From NCBI RefSeq assembly GCF_007097525.1, contig NZ_VKDD01000003.1, positions 124,001 through 188,000 of the forward strand: a DNA stretch of 64,000 nucleotides, given 5' to 3'. Origin of the DNA: Thalassomonas sp. M1454. GTDB taxonomy: Bacteria > Pseudomonadota > Gammaproteobacteria > Enterobacterales > Alteromonadaceae. Of the stretch, positions 46,725 to 55,673 are shown piece by piece (the stretch's first letter is position 1; the number at the start of each line of letters is the position of its first letter). The notes beneath the pieces are model-generated. The model was not told the DNA's origin. It saw only the letters and a program-made list of their open reading frames with translations, and ran no database searches. Position numbers and translations under genes: made by a program.

Positions 46725-46811
46725 AATTTATCTTTTTTATAAGTTATTGATTGTTAATAATATGATATATAACTAATTAAATTACCAGCAAGAGCAGTAG
46801 TTTATTTATTC

Positions 46812-47876
46812 TTATAGAGAAAAAGATAATTGGCTGACGTGCTCATCAGCAGCCTGCTTTGGTTTAAAACCTAAGGTTAAACCAATTAAACGCACTCGTT
46901 TTCCTTCGCCCCTTTGTAGAGCCTGCTCAACTAAATGCTTAATTAAACCTGTATCAAAGCTATCACTTTTTTGCTCAACTGTAGTTTGGCTAAAATCTGA
47001 AAACTTAATTTTAACCCCTTGGCGAACAATGGCTAAATCTGAGATTTTTTCTAATCGTTGATTAAATTTAGGCAATAAAGTTTGTATTACATCAAGACAG
47101 CCATCTAACTGATTTTTGCTAATATCCTCAGCTAATGTGGTCTCTATCGCTAATGATTTACGGATCCTACTCGGCTCTACTTTACGGTTATCTTCACCAA
47201 AGCTTCGGGTGTAAATTACAGCGCCAAATTTACCCATTAACTGCACCATTTTATCTATTGTACTGGCACGCACATCAGCGCAAGTAAAAAAACCATGTGC
47301 TTTTAGTTTCTCTAGAGTTTTTGGACCAACACCTGGGATTTTTTTTAATGGCATATGCTCAATAAAATCGGTAACTTTATTTGGCGAAACCACACATTGG
47401 CCATTAGGCTTATTTTCATCAGATGCAATTTTGGCTAAAAATTTATTTGGTGCAACTCCTGCAGAAGCGGTAAGGTTAAGCTCTTTAAAAATATCGAATC
47501 GTATTTTTTCAGCAATCAAAGTAGCACTGCCTTGGTATAACTGACAATCAGTTACATCTAGGTATGCCTCATCTAAAGACAGAGGTTCAATTAAATTAGT
47601 ATAGCGGGAAAATATTTCTCGGATGTGGGCTGATATTTCTTTGTAAACACTCATCCGTCCGGGCACAAGCTCAAGATGAGGGCAAAGTTTTAGCGCTTGA
47701 GTAACTGACATTGCAGAGCGAACCCCATACTCACGAGCTAAGTAGTTACACGTAGAAACTACACTTCTTGCACTGCGCCCTGCGATTGCGATAGGTATAT
47801 TGTTAAGTGCTGGATTATCTCGCATTTCTACAGCTGCGAAATAACAGTCCATATCTATATGAATTATTTTTCGCAT
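46812..47876 (-). CDS. dinB: DNA polymerase IV (DinB)
   Basis: A 354-residue Y-family translesion polymerase. Catalytic acids: Asp8 in IHIDMDCYFAAVE, and Asp102 and Glu103 in SLDEAYLDVT. The helix-hairpin-helix motif KKIPGVGPKTLEKL is present, followed by the little-finger domain. The protein ends in QLSFSL, which fits the C-terminal clamp-binding peptide of DinB. A LexA box lies 23 bases upstream of the ATG, so the gene should be SOS-induced. Confidence 0.97.
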   Translation of the reverse strand: MRKIIHIDMDCYFAAVEMRDNPALNNIPIAIAGRSARSVVSTCNYLAREYGVRSAMSVTQALKLCPHLELVPGRMSVYKEISAHIREIFSRYTNLIEPLSLDEAYLDVTDCQLYQGSATLIAEKIRFDIFKELNLTASAGVAPNKFLAKIASDENKPNGQCVVSPNKVTDFIEHMPLKKIPGVGPKTLEKLKAHGFFTCADVRASTIDKMVQLMGKFGAVIYTRSFGEDNRKVEPSRIRKSLAIETTLAEDISKNQLDGCLDVIQTLLPKFNQRLEKISDLAIVRQGVKIKFSDFSQTTVEQKSDSFDTGLIKHLVEQALQRGEGKRVRLIGLTLGFKPKQAADEHVSQLSFSL

Positions 47877-47898
47877 AAAATCATCACCAAACCAAACA

Positions 47899-47914
47899 CT
47901 GTATATAAAAACAG
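47899..47914 (-). promoter_or_regulatory. LexA (SOS) box upstream of dinB
   Basis: CTGTATATAAAAACAG matches the gammaproteobacterial LexA consensus CTG-N10-CAG with an AT-rich core. It lies 23 bases before the dinB start, overlapping the likely promoter. Confidence 0.85.
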
Positions 47915-47962
47915 TTTAATATAATAAAAATAGAAAGGCTAGTAACGGGAATAGAATTTTAG

Positions 47963-47991
47963 ACAAAAAAATAGCGCTTTACAGCGCTATT
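47963..47991 (-). terminator. Terminator after outer-membrane protein gene
   Basis: Stem AATAGCGCT (47970-47978) with AGCGCTATT (47983-47991), loop TTAC, and a run of Ts on the minus strand (As at 47964-47970). It follows the gene at 48015. Confidence 0.85.
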
Positions 47992-48014
47992 TAAGATTTA
48001 TCTACATAGTTAAA

Positions 48015-48827
48015 TTAAAACTTGTAGCTAACACCAGCACCAGGACCAGTGATTTCTAAGTCATATACAAAGTCATTATCAGCATAATCAACTTTCATAT
48101 AACGGTAGAAGTATTTAAGTGCCCACTTATCGTTTATTTTGTGATTTAGCGTAAGGTTTGCCATGTAAGACTCTTCAGAGCCAACACCAAAGCCACCTGC
48201 TTCAACACGACCTTGAAGTGCAAAGGTATCATTCATTGTGTATTTGGCGTGTAAACCAACTTGTGGTTCAACCCAGTCATCACCAGTACTTACCGGACCA
48301 AGATCAACCATAACTTCCATGAAACGCACACCACCGTAACCGTAAAGTTCAAACTTATCTTGTTCAACTAAACGGTAACCAGCACCAAGGTCAACAACAT
48401 AACCATCAATATCAATTGCAACGGTTGTGCTTAAATTACCACGAGGACCTGTTACTCGGTAATCATCAGATGCTACTAGGTAAGTAACTTCTGAATACAT
48501 TAAAATATCATCTTTAGTCGCAGTAAAGTTACCCATAGTACCGAAATCTAAATGATCCATTAACGTACCAAAATCGATATCTACATGGCCAACACCTGGG
48601 CCATTTTTATCTTGTCCGACACCTGAGTTACCGTGGTTTCTTGCACCCCAAATGTATGGAGTAAATTCAAATGACCATTCGTCAGCTGAAGCTGCAACAG
48701 CAGTTTCTTCAACAACAGTATTTGTTGAAGAAGTTTTTTCTACAGCAACTTCATCAGCATAAGAAGAGTTGCTTAGTAAAGCGAGTGATGCAACAGCTGC
48801 ACCTGTGATTAAAGTTACTTTATTCAT
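48015..48827 (-). CDS. Outer-membrane beta-barrel protein, tandem paralogue A
   Basis: About 270 residues. The frame is open to 48935, but the ATG at 48827 gives a normal signal peptide (MNKVTLITGAAVASLALLSNSSYA) with AGG nine bases upstream. The mature part begins with an acidic/Ser-Thr linker, then WSFEFTPYIWGARNHGNSG, a DIDFGTLMDHLDFGTMGNFTA block, alternating beta strands and a terminal Phe (VSYKF). The core strongly resembles the next gene (48% or so by eye over the shared blocks such as LTLNHKINDKWALKYFYRYM). It is likely an outer-membrane barrel; no family name is certain. Confidence 0.8.
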   Translation of the reverse strand: MNKVTLITGAAVASLALLSNSSYADEVAVEKTSSTNTVVEETAVAASADEWSFEFTPYIWGARNHGNSGVGQDKNGPGVGHVDIDFGTLMDHLDFGTMGNFTATKDDILMYSEVTYLVASDDYRVTGPRGNLSTTVAIDIDGYVVDLGAGYRLVEQDKFELYGYGGVRFMEVMVDLGPVSTGDDWVEPQVGLHAKYTMNDTFALQGRVEAGGFGVGSEESYMANLTLNHKINDKWALKYFYRYMKVDYADNDFVYDLEITGPGAGVSYKF

Positions 48828-49013
48828 GTGAATACCTACATACATAGTAATAATTTGGGAGCTAGATTTAGCTATAAATTTCAATGTTTGCAGAATATGC
48901 TCATTTGTACCATTGTACAAATGATTTAGGCGCAATAAGGTTATGATTTTATTGCATATGTTAAGAGAGGAAACCAGAGGTTTCTAGATGTAACCGAGTT
49001 CATTCGCTGCACA

Positions 49014-49037
49014 TAAAAAAACACCCAAGAGGGTGTT
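49014..49037 (-). terminator. Terminator after outer-membrane paralogue B
   Basis: Stem AACACCC (49020-49026) with GGGTGTT (49031-49037), loop AAGA, followed on the minus strand by seven Ts. It separates the two paralogues into independent transcripts. Confidence 0.85.
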
Positions 49038-49063
49038 AAATTTAATAGCTATTTATAGATATC

Positions 49064-49858
49064 TTAGAAAATATAGCTTGCACCAATACCTGGTCCAGTT
49101 ACTTCCATATCATAAATAAAACCATTGTCTTGATAATCAATATTCATTACACGATAAAAGTATTTAAGTGACCATTTATCATTAAGTTTATGATCAAGAG
49201 TTACGTTAACTAAAGTGTTTTCACTTGGTTGATCGTCAAAACCGCCTACTTCAACACGCCCTTGTAACGTGAAAGTATCGTTAATACGCCATTTACCATG
49301 TAAGCCTACTAATGGATCAATAAATTCATCACCTGTTGTGCCACTTGCATTTAATATAACTGAGTCACCTGAGTCTAAATCTAACGTAACTTCTAAATTA
49401 AAGTATCGAGCTCCAACATAACCATAAAGATCAAAATTATCACGAGCCATTAATTGATAACCAACGGCTAAATCTACAATCTCACCGCCAATTTCTATAT
49501 TTATATCAGTATTAATATCACCAAACCTAGTTGGAGTTGTTGCGCTCGCAATCTTAGTTTCAGGAACATTTAATACGGTAATTTCAGAATACGCCAACCA
49601 TTTGCCTTTAGTCGCTGAAAAATTAAACATGGTACCAAAATCTAATTTTTCCGCTAAATCACCAAAGCTAATATCAACCGGAGCATCTAAAGGTACCTCT
49701 GTACCATCAGCTAGTGTAAGAATAGGACCCGAGCTACCTTCATTCGCAGCAGCCCAAATATAAGGGGTAAATTCAAATTGCCATTCCTCGGCTTGTACGG
49801 TACCTTGCACCATGGCACATGAAACTAATGCGATTAAACTTTTTGATAATGTTCTCAT
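49064..49858 (-). CDS. Outer-membrane beta-barrel protein, tandem paralogue B
   Basis: About 264 residues. The ATG at 49858 starts a signal peptide (MRTLSKSLIALVSCAMVQGTVQA) and has AAGGAC ten bases upstream; the open frame further to 49954 is unlikely to be translated. The mature protein starts EEWQFEFTPYIWAAANEGSSG, with a DISFGDLAEKLDFGTMFNFSATKGKWLAYSEI block and LVNVTLDHKLNDKWSLKYFYRVMNIDY, paralleling the neighbour downstream. It ends in GASYIF. Both copies share the final strand rule. Ligand or transport function is unknown. Confidence 0.8.
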   Translation of the reverse strand: MRTLSKSLIALVSCAMVQGTVQAEEWQFEFTPYIWAAANEGSSGPILTLADGTEVPLDAPVDISFGDLAEKLDFGTMFNFSATKGKWLAYSEITVLNVPETKIASATTPTRFGDINTDINIEIGGEIVDLAVGYQLMARDNFDLYGYVGARYFNLEVTLDLDSGDSVILNASGTTGDEFIDPLVGLHGKWRINDTFTLQGRVEVGGFDDQPSENTLVNVTLDHKLNDKWSLKYFYRVMNIDYQDNGFIYDMEVTGPGIGASYIF

Positions 49859-50053
49859 ACAACACTGTCCTTTTATGAGTATTACTTTTGATGAGTTAGC
49901 GTAAGTTAAGTATCTGTAACGATATTGTTTTTTATTTAAATAAGTATTAATCAATATTAGCTTTTTTCAAGAAATTAAAGCCAATAAATATTAACATTAT
50001 ATTAACCACGCAGGTTACTGATAATAAATTAGTTAGTCAATAAGGCATATAGT

Positions 50054-50833
50054 TTGTTTAGTTATTTAAAGTTACTTTTTAAGCGCACACAAAAAAGTCC
50101 AATCGCGTGTTTCGAGCAATACAACCATGCTATTGTTATTTCCCCAAAGAAGGTAAAGGCTTTTCGGCAATTATTTGCTCTTAACAAGTCGCAAAAGTTA
50201 CCTCCTAGTTATGCTTTTATTGCTGCTTTCCCTTATCTTATAAAAATGTTTGCTGATAAACGCTTTGCATACTCCCCTTTAGGTTTAATTCATTTAAGCA
50301 GTGAATTTATTGAGCATCAAGCAATCAACTATTCGGCTCCAATTTCAATAAAAATTGAACTTAAACAAAATATAAATGATCAACGTGGCAAGCTAATTCA
50401 TATCGAAACCAGTATTTATCAAAATGAAATTTTGTCGTTAATTAACAACAATATAATGCTGAAAAAAATAAAAACAAAAGCAGCAACAAGAAGTGTAAAG
50501 TCACAGCAGAAATATAATTTTACCGGCGAGTTATTAGAAGTAATCAAGCAAGCTAAAATAATTAACTACTGTAAGGCTTCTGGTGATTTTAATCCTATCC
50601 ACATAAATACTTTCATGGCCAAGCTGTTTGGCTTCCCTAAGCCCATCGCTCATGGCATGTATTTACTCAATGCAGCTATAGCTAAAACCAATATAGAACC
50701 CTCTTATGTTAAAGCGCAATTTAAAAAGCCCTGCTTTATCAACACTACTGCTGAAATAAATATAAATAGAGGAAAAATTAATGTCTTTTCAGAGCGAGAT
50801 AAGTTGCATCTAGATATAGCGTTTAGAGATTAA
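50054..50833 (+). CDS. MaoC-like hot-dog dehydratase-family protein
   Basis: A 259-residue protein that starts at TTG (50054; AAGG nine bases upstream). Residues about 160-259 form a MaoC-type domain with the hydratase motif YCKASGDFNPIHINTFMAKLFGFPKPIAHGMYLL (Asp-x-Asn-Pro-x-His), normally the catalytic Asp/His pair of (R)-specific enoyl-CoA hydratases. The N-terminal half (about 1-150) is AT-rich, Lys/Ile-rich and probably a degenerate second hot-dog fold, as in two-domain MaoC proteins. Acyl-CoA substrate unknown. It may be cotranscribed with the DUF4136 gene 41 bases downstream. Confidence 0.78.
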   Translation: MFSYLKLLFKRTQKSPIACFEQYNHAIVISPKKVKAFRQLFALNKSQKLPPSYAFIAAFPYLIKMFADKRFAYSPLGLIHLSSEFIEHQAINYSAPISIKIELKQNINDQRGKLIHIETSIYQNEILSLINNNIMLKKIKTKAATRSVKSQQKYNFTGELLEVIKQAKIINYCKASGDFNPIHINTFMAKLFGFPKPIAHGMYLLNAAIAKTNIEPSYVKAQFKKPCFINTTAEININRGKINVFSERDKLHLDIAFRD

Positions 50834-50874
50834 TGAGCTATATATTTAACTAGAGTAAATAAACAGAGGCTTTT

Positions 50875-51429
50875 ATGAAAACAATAAAACATATCCTTTT
50901 AGTGCTTACAATTACAGTTACAGCAAACGCTTGTACAAGTACCAGTGTTACTGTCGATTACGATCCCGAAACTAATTTTAAGCAATTATCGTCTTATCAA
51001 ATGGTAGCGACTAAAGAAAAAAATGCAGAAGTTGATCAACTTACTGCAGATAGGATCGTTGCTGCAATAGAAGCTGAGTTAGATAAAAAGGCTATTAATA
51101 AAGCCAGCAGTGATGCAGCTATGCAAATAAGTTATTACACAGTATTAGAACAACGAGAAAAGAAATCGTCTTTTAGTATTGGCATAGGTGGAAGTAATCG
51201 AAGTGGTAGCTCTTCAACAGGTGTTGGTTTAGGGACAACAATACCACTGGATAGTAATTTTAATGTTTACACACAAATTACCATAGATATTTACCAACAA
51301 GATAAATTAATATGGCGCGGTTATGATGGTTTTGAAGCAGAGCAAACTATTAGTCCGCAGGAAAAAACACAAAAAATTAATGAGCTAGTTGCCAGTATCC
51401 TTAGCCAATTTCCACCAGCCAAAAAATAA
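50875..51429 (+). CDS. DUF4136 lipoprotein
   Basis: A 184-residue exported lipoprotein: the signal peptide ends with a cysteine in ANACTST (Cys20). The mature part follows the DUF4136 pattern, with VTVDYDPETNFKQLSSYQMV at the start, DRIVAAIEAELDKKAI, DAAMQISYYTV and a glycine/serine-rich loop (SFSIGIGGSNRSGSSSTGVGLG) before GTTIPLDSN, VYTQITIDIYQQDKLIWRG and a C-terminal Ser-Gln-Phe-Pro-Pro. Function of the family is unknown. It is followed by a stable hairpin shared with convergent nqrM. Confidence 0.88.
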   Translation: MKTIKHILLVLTITVTANACTSTSVTVDYDPETNFKQLSSYQMVATKEKNAEVDQLTADRIVAAIEAELDKKAINKASSDAAMQISYYTVLEQREKKSSFSIGIGGSNRSGSSSTGVGLGTTIPLDSNFNVYTQITIDIYQQDKLIWRGYDGFEAEQTISPQEKTQKINELVASILSQFPPAKK

Positions 51430-51459
51430 TAATAAAAACGGGGGCAATATAGCCCCCGT
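51430..51459 (-). terminator. Terminator of the nqrM/apbE transcript
   Basis: Stem ACGGGGGC (51438-51445) with GCCCCCGT (51452-51459), loop six bases. The A-rich flank on the left gives a long T run on the minus strand, so it chiefly serves nqrM and may also act for the convergent DUF4136 gene. Confidence 0.8.
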
Positions 51460-51518
51460 CATCTAATATCAAATCATCAATCGGTAAAGTAATAGCAAGT
51501 TAATTGACTAACTTGCTA

Positions 51519-51740
51519 TTAAATGTTCTTAATATCGATAGAGTTTTCTTTTAATGCTGCTTTACGCTCACGCTCTTTGCGCTTTTCACAAGGGTTATCG
51601 CAGTTACATGCCTTTTCAATACCTATGCTACCTAAACCGCCACAGCTGCCTGCTAATGTTTTTTGCTGGATAATATAACCTACTCCCATCGCGATAAACA
51701 TAACGATGAAAAAACCAAAGGTTAAAATAAAAATATTCAT
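51519..51740 (-). CDS. nqrM: Na+-NQR maturation protein NqrM
   Basis: A 73-residue membrane protein with one N-terminal helix (IFILTFGFFIVMFIAMGVGYII) and a cytoplasmic cysteine set (GSCGGLGSIGIEKACNCDNPC, four Cys) typical of NqrM (formerly DUF539). NqrM is needed to insert the iron between NqrD and NqrE. It is 19 bases downstream of apbE, and both follow the nqr operon on the same strand after a 330-base gap. Confidence 0.95.
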   Translation of the reverse strand: MNIFILTFGFFIVMFIAMGVGYIIQQKTLAGSCGGLGSIGIEKACNCDNPCEKRKERERKAALKENSIDIKNI

Positions 51741-51759
51741 AACTTACTCTTTAAAAAGA

Positions 51760-52800
51760 CTATTTAGCAATCAATTGCTTGAATTGGTCTGTACTACGTT
51801 CAATAAATCCATTCTCGGATTTACTAATTAAATAAACGGCGAAGTTATTTGCTTTAGCAAACTCAAAGCCTTTGTTTGGTCCCATAACTTCAATCGCAGT
51901 GGCTAAACCATCGGCAATCATTGAAGACGGGTGCACTACAGTTACTGAAACAAGCTTATGACTAATAGGCCAACCGGTCTCAGGATCTATAGTATGAGAA
52001 TAACGAACGCCATTCTCTTCAAAATAATTTCGATAATCACCCGATGTGGCAACGGCGTTATCTCCTGGTATTATAACCTTTTGCACAGCTCTTTCGCCAG
52101 CAATAGGTTTTTCAACAGCAATACGCCATTGCTGGCCATTTGTTTTTTTACCTTTAAGACGCATTTCACCACCAATATCAACAAGATAGTCATGGTAACC
52201 ATTATTTTCTAATAGCTCTGCGACTTTATCGACAGCGAAGCCTTTCGCAATAGCAGATAAATCAACATAAACTTTGGCATCAGACTTTGACAACATGCCA
52301 TCGGCTAGCGCTATTTTATTGATGCCAATATGCTGCTTAGTTTGAGTAATCAATTCAGTACTAGGAACTTGCTCGGCACGATTTTCTGGGCCAAAACTCC
52401 ATAAATTAACTAGCGGCCCTACAGTAACATCTAATGCCCCATTGGTAAGTTTAGCTAACCTTATGGACTCATTAAGTACTTGCGCTAGTTCCACAGATGT
52501 TTTGCGTGGTTCACTGCCTGTGTATTGATTAAATAGAGATAGCTCTGACTGTTTATCATAAGTCGACATTTGCGCATTAATTTTAATTAATAAATCATCA
52601 ACTTGTTTAGCTAATTTTTGTTGTTCAACTGTACTTTCACTGGCAACTAATTTTACCGTGTAAACAATCGGCCCCATAGTATAACCAGTAAGTTGCAGTT
52701 CTTTTAGCTCATTAACGCTTGCTTGTTCAGCCTCGGAACAGGAAAAGGTTAATGTTAACGCACAAAGAATAACAATACTTTTAAAAAGCTTAGCAATCAT
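51760..52800 (-). CDS. apbE: FAD:protein FMN transferase ApbE
   Basis: A 346-residue periplasmic flavin transferase that attaches FMN to threonines of NqrB and NqrC. Residues 1-22 are an export signal with a Cys at position 21 (LTFSCSEAE), probably lipidated. Family blocks are visible: GTDMDVTVGPLVNLWSFG-like (GALDVTVGPLVNLWSFGP), YVDLSAIAKGFAVDKVAE, YLVDIGGEMRLKG, NAVATSGDYRNYFEENGVRYSHTIDPETGWP. The last is the flavin/Mg site. Placement beside nqrM and nqrA-F supports the NQR role. Confidence 0.96.
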   Translation of the reverse strand: MIAKLFKSIVILCALTLTFSCSEAEQASVNELKELQLTGYTMGPIVYTVKLVASESTVEQQKLAKQVDDLLIKINAQMSTYDKQSELSLFNQYTGSEPRKTSVELAQVLNESIRLAKLTNGALDVTVGPLVNLWSFGPENRAEQVPSTELITQTKQHIGINKIALADGMLSKSDAKVYVDLSAIAKGFAVDKVAELLENNGYHDYLVDIGGEMRLKGKKTNGQQWRIAVEKPIAGERAVQKVIIPGDNAVATSGDYRNYFEENGVRYSHTIDPETGWPISHKLVSVTVVHPSSMIADGLATAIEVMGPNKGFEFAKANNFAVYLISKSENGFIERSTDQFKQLIAK

Positions 52801-52888
52801 AAATACACACCTGTTGAAAAATCACGCGCATTATAAACTAAAGTATTCAAGGTGTCAGAGATCTTGAAATAATTTATTGGTAATTATT

Positions 52889-52913
52889 GGATCCCCGCCT
52901 TCGCGGGGACGAC
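52889..52913. repeat. REP-like GC-rich hairpin
   Basis: GATCCCCGCCTTCGCGGGGAC forms a short GC-rich hairpin (CCCCGC/GCGGGG) of a type widely scattered between genes in gammaproteobacteria. It is in the gap between apbE and nqrF. Confidence 0.6.
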
Positions 52914-52949
52914 GAATAGAGGTTTTCATCAAAGGATTATATAAATATT

Positions 52950-52983
52950 CCAAAAACAAAAAAGACGACCTAAGTCGTCTTTT
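52950..52983 (-). terminator. Terminator of the nqr operon
   Basis: Stem AAAAGACGAC (52960-52969) with GTCGTCTTTT (52974-52983), loop CTAA, followed on the minus strand by TTTTTTGTTTTT. It ends the nqrA-F transcript about 150 bases after nqrF. Confidence 0.85.
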
Positions 52984-53025
52984 GTTTTATATGCATATAA
53001 TAGCTATATACATAAATTTGAATGA

Positions 53026-53125
53026 TTAACGCTGAGTATCGTCTCTATTTCAAGGCGGTAGCACGGAGCTTACTATTGTAAGTGAGTACTACCAACGCCG
53101 AAATGGTGGCGATAATCAAGTTAAG
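53026..53125. repeat. About 100-base imperfect palindrome after nqrF
   Basis: TTAACGCTGAGTATCG (53026-53041) faces its imperfect complement (CGATAATCAAGTTAA, 53110-53124). Nested within are GGCG/CGCC, GTAG/CTAC and the tip CTTAC-TATT-GTAAG (53069-53081). There is no reading frame. It sits in the 3' untranslated part of nqrF and could be a repeat of a dispersed family or a 3'-end stabiliser. Confidence 0.6.
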
Positions 53126-53134
53126 CGTCAAATT

Positions 53135-54361
53135 TTAGCCACCGAAGTCATCTAGTAAGATGTTTTCATCTTCTACACCTAGGTCTTTCAGCATACCAAT
53201 AACAGCAGCGTTCATCATAGGTGGACCACACATGTAGTATTCACAATCTTCTGGTGCTTCATGATCTTTCAGGTAGTTTTCATACAATACGTTATGAATG
53301 AAACCAGTCATACCTTCCCAGTTATCTTCTGGTTGTGGATCTGAAAGTGCTACATGCCACTCGAAGTTGTCGTTATCAGCCGCTAAGCCGTTGTAATCAT
53401 CTTCGTAGAACATTTCACGTTTAGAACGTGCACCGTACCAGAAGCTCATCTTACGCTTAGATTTAAGACGCTTAAGTTGGTCGAAAATGTGAGAACGCAT
53501 TGGCGCCATACCAGCACCACCACCGATGAATACCATTTCATTATCAGTTTCTTTAGCGAAGAACTCACCAAATGGACCAGAAATCGTAACTTTATCACCT
53601 GGCTTAAGGCTAAAGATGAATGAAGACATTTTACCAGCTGGTAAGTGTAAACGTCCTGGAGGCGGCGTAGCAATACGCACGTTAAGCATGATAATGCCTT
53701 CTTCTTCAGGGTAGTTTGCCATTGAGTAAGCACGTAATGTGTCTTCTTCAACTTTAGACTCTACATCGAAGAAACCAAAATGGTTCCAGTCGCCACGGTA
53801 CTGCTCGTCAATATCGAAATCTTTGTATTTAACGTGATGCGCAGGCGCTTCAATTTGAATGTAACCACCAGCACGGAAAGGTACAGATTCGCCATTTGGT
53901 ATTTTAAGCTTAAGCTCTTTAATGAAGGTTGCTTTGTTATCGTTAGAGATAACTTCACATTCCCATTGTTGAACACCGAAGATTTCATCTTCTACTTCAA
54001 TTTCCATGTCTTGCTTAACAGCAACTTGACATGCTAAACGACAACCTTCTTTCGCTTCACGCTTAGTGATGTGACCTTCTTCTGTAGGAAGAATGTCGCC
54101 GCCACCTGAGTGAACTTCAACACGACATTGGCCACAAGTACCACCGCCACCACAGGCAGATGGAATGAAAATACCTTGGTCAGCTAATGCACCAAGTAAT
54201 TTACCGCCAGCGGCAGTAGTAACGGCTTTCTCTGGATCGCCGTTAATTGAAATTGTCACGTCACCATCGGCTACTAATTTAGATTTAGCGAATAAAATCA
54301 CTAATACTAAAGCAACAACGATTGCGGTGAACATGCCTACGCCTAGAATAATCTCTTGCAT
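53135..54361 (-). CDS. nqrF: Na+-NQR subunit F (NADH dehydrogenase, FAD, [2Fe-2S])
   Basis: A 408-residue entry subunit. One N-terminal helix (residues 3-24), a ferredoxin domain with Cys70, Cys76, Cys79 ([10 protein letters not shown]) and Cys111, and an FAD/NADH reductase domain: [11 protein letters not shown] (FAD), [12 protein letters not shown] (NADH), and [12 protein letters not shown]. The ligand positions equal those of the well-studied Vibrio enzyme. Last gene of the nqr operon. Confidence 0.98.
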   Translation of the reverse strand: MQEIILGVGMFTAIVVALVLVILFAKSKLVADGDVTISINGDPEKAVTTAAGGKLLGALADQGIFIPSACGGGGTCGQCRVEVHSGGGDILPTEEGHITKREAKEGCRLACQVAVKQDMEIEVEDEIFGVQQWECEVISNDNKATFIKELKLKIPNGESVPFRAGGYIQIEAPAHHVKYKDFDIDEQYRGDWNHFGFFDVESKVEEDTLRAYSMANYPEEEGIIMLNVRIATPPPGRLHLPAGKMSSFIFSLKPGDKVTISGPFGEFFAKETDNEMVFIGGGAGMAPMRSHIFDQLKRLKSKRKMSFWYGARSKREMFYEDDYNGLAADNDNFEWHVALSDPQPEDNWEGMTGFIHNVLYENYLKDHEAPEDCEYYMCGPPMMNAAVIGMLKDLGVEDENILLDDFGG

Positions 54362-54416
54362 AGTATTTTCCTTTATACTTCTGCACTAAGGGCTAAACCC
54401 TTAGTGCACATTAACT

Positions 54417-55040
54417 TTATAACGAGATACCACCGAAAGAAAGAAAGCCAAATGCCATCAATCCTGCAGTAATAAACGTAATACCTAAACCTTTCAAGCC
54501 TTCTGGTACGTCAGAATACTTCATTTTCTCACGGATACCCGCAAGTAAAACAATTGCTAACGCCCAACCAATACCTGAACCGATACCGTAAACTACTGAC
54601 TCACCAAGAGTTAAGTTTTTAGCTACCATGAAAGATACCGCACCAAAGATTGCACAGTTAACTGTGATCAATGGTAAGAAGATACCTAAAGCTTGGTATA
54701 AAGCTGGGAAGAACTTATCAAGAACCATTTCTAGTATTTGTACTAATGCGGCAATAACACCGATAAAAGTAATAAAAGAAAGGAAACTTAAATCGATTGA
54801 TTGTGCAGGGTCTGTAATGCCCATAACACTATCAAGTGCACCTGGCGCTAATACCAATTGATAAATCACTTGGTTAGCCGGTACTGCAATACCTAATACA
54901 ACAACTACTGCAACACCAAGGCCGATAGCTGTATCTACTTTTTTAGATACCGCTAAGAATGTACACATACCTAAGAAGAAGCTTAGTGCGATATTCTCAA
55001 TGAAAATCGTTTTTACGAATAAACTAATATAATGTTCCAT
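54417..55040 (-). CDS. nqrE: Na+-NQR subunit E
   Basis: A 207-residue, six-helix subunit that, with NqrD, holds the membrane-embedded iron. A cysteine is present in the half-helix pair: MCTFLAVS (Cys26) and [12 protein letters not shown] (near residue 120). Seven bases separate it from nqrD. Homologous to RnfA, but the flanking nqr genes settle the assignment. Confidence 0.97.
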   Translation of the reverse strand: MEHYISLFVKTIFIENIALSFFLGMCTFLAVSKKVDTAIGLGVAVVVVLGIAVPANQVIYQLVLAPGALDSVMGITDPAQSIDLSFLSFITFIGVIAALVQILEMVLDKFFPALYQALGIFLPLITVNCAIFGAVSFMVAKNLTLGESVVYGIGSGIGWALAIVLLAGIREKMKYSDVPEGLKGLGITFITAGLMAFGFLSFGGISL

Positions 55041-55046
55041 GACTTC

Positions 55047-55673
55047 CTAATCCTTCTCTACTTGTTCTGGTTTCCACTGGCGAATAGCCCAGATAACTAA
55101 ACCAATAATAAAGAATGAACTGAACGGTAATACTAGAAGACCATTCGCTTGGTACCAACCATCGTTTTGGATAAGAGGTAGTATTTCGATACCAAATAAT
55201 GTACCAAAACCGAATAGCTCACGGAAAAATGCAACAACAATTAAGATTGCGCCGTAACCTAAACCATTACCAATACCATCCATAAAACTAACTACAGGCT
55301 TTTCTTTCATTGCAAATGCTTCAGCACGGCCCATAACAATACAGTTAGTAATGATTAGGCCAACGAATACAGAAAGCTCTTTTGATAACTGGTAAGAGAA
55401 AGCTTTTAACACTTGGTCTACCACGATAACTAAAGATGCAATGATTGCCATTTGTACGATAATACGAACACTAGATGGAATGTGATTACGAATAATCGAA
55501 ATAAATAAGTTCGAAAACGCTGTAACTAATACAACCGCTATCGTCATTACTAAAGCATTTGCCATTGAACTAGTAACCGCTAGTGCAGAACAAATACCAA
55601 GTACTTGTAATGCAATCGGGTTATTATCAACGATAGGTTGCGTTAATACCTTTTTAGCTGAATTATCACTCAT
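55047..55673 (-). CDS. nqrD: Na+-NQR subunit D
   Basis: A 208-residue, six-helix subunit pairing with NqrE. The two half-helix cysteines are in [12 protein letters not shown] and [13 protein letters not shown]. The start shares one base with the nqrC stop (TAATG-type junction). Confidence 0.97.
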   Translation of the reverse strand: MSDNSAKKVLTQPIVDNNPIALQVLGICSALAVTSSMANALVMTIAVVLVTAFSNLFISIIRNHIPSSVRIIVQMAIIASLVIVVDQVLKAFSYQLSKELSVFVGLIITNCIVMGRAEAFAMKEKPVVSFMDGIGNGLGYGAILIVVAFFRELFGFGTLFGIEILPLIQNDGWYQANGLLVLPFSSFFIIGLVIWAIRQWKPEQVEKD

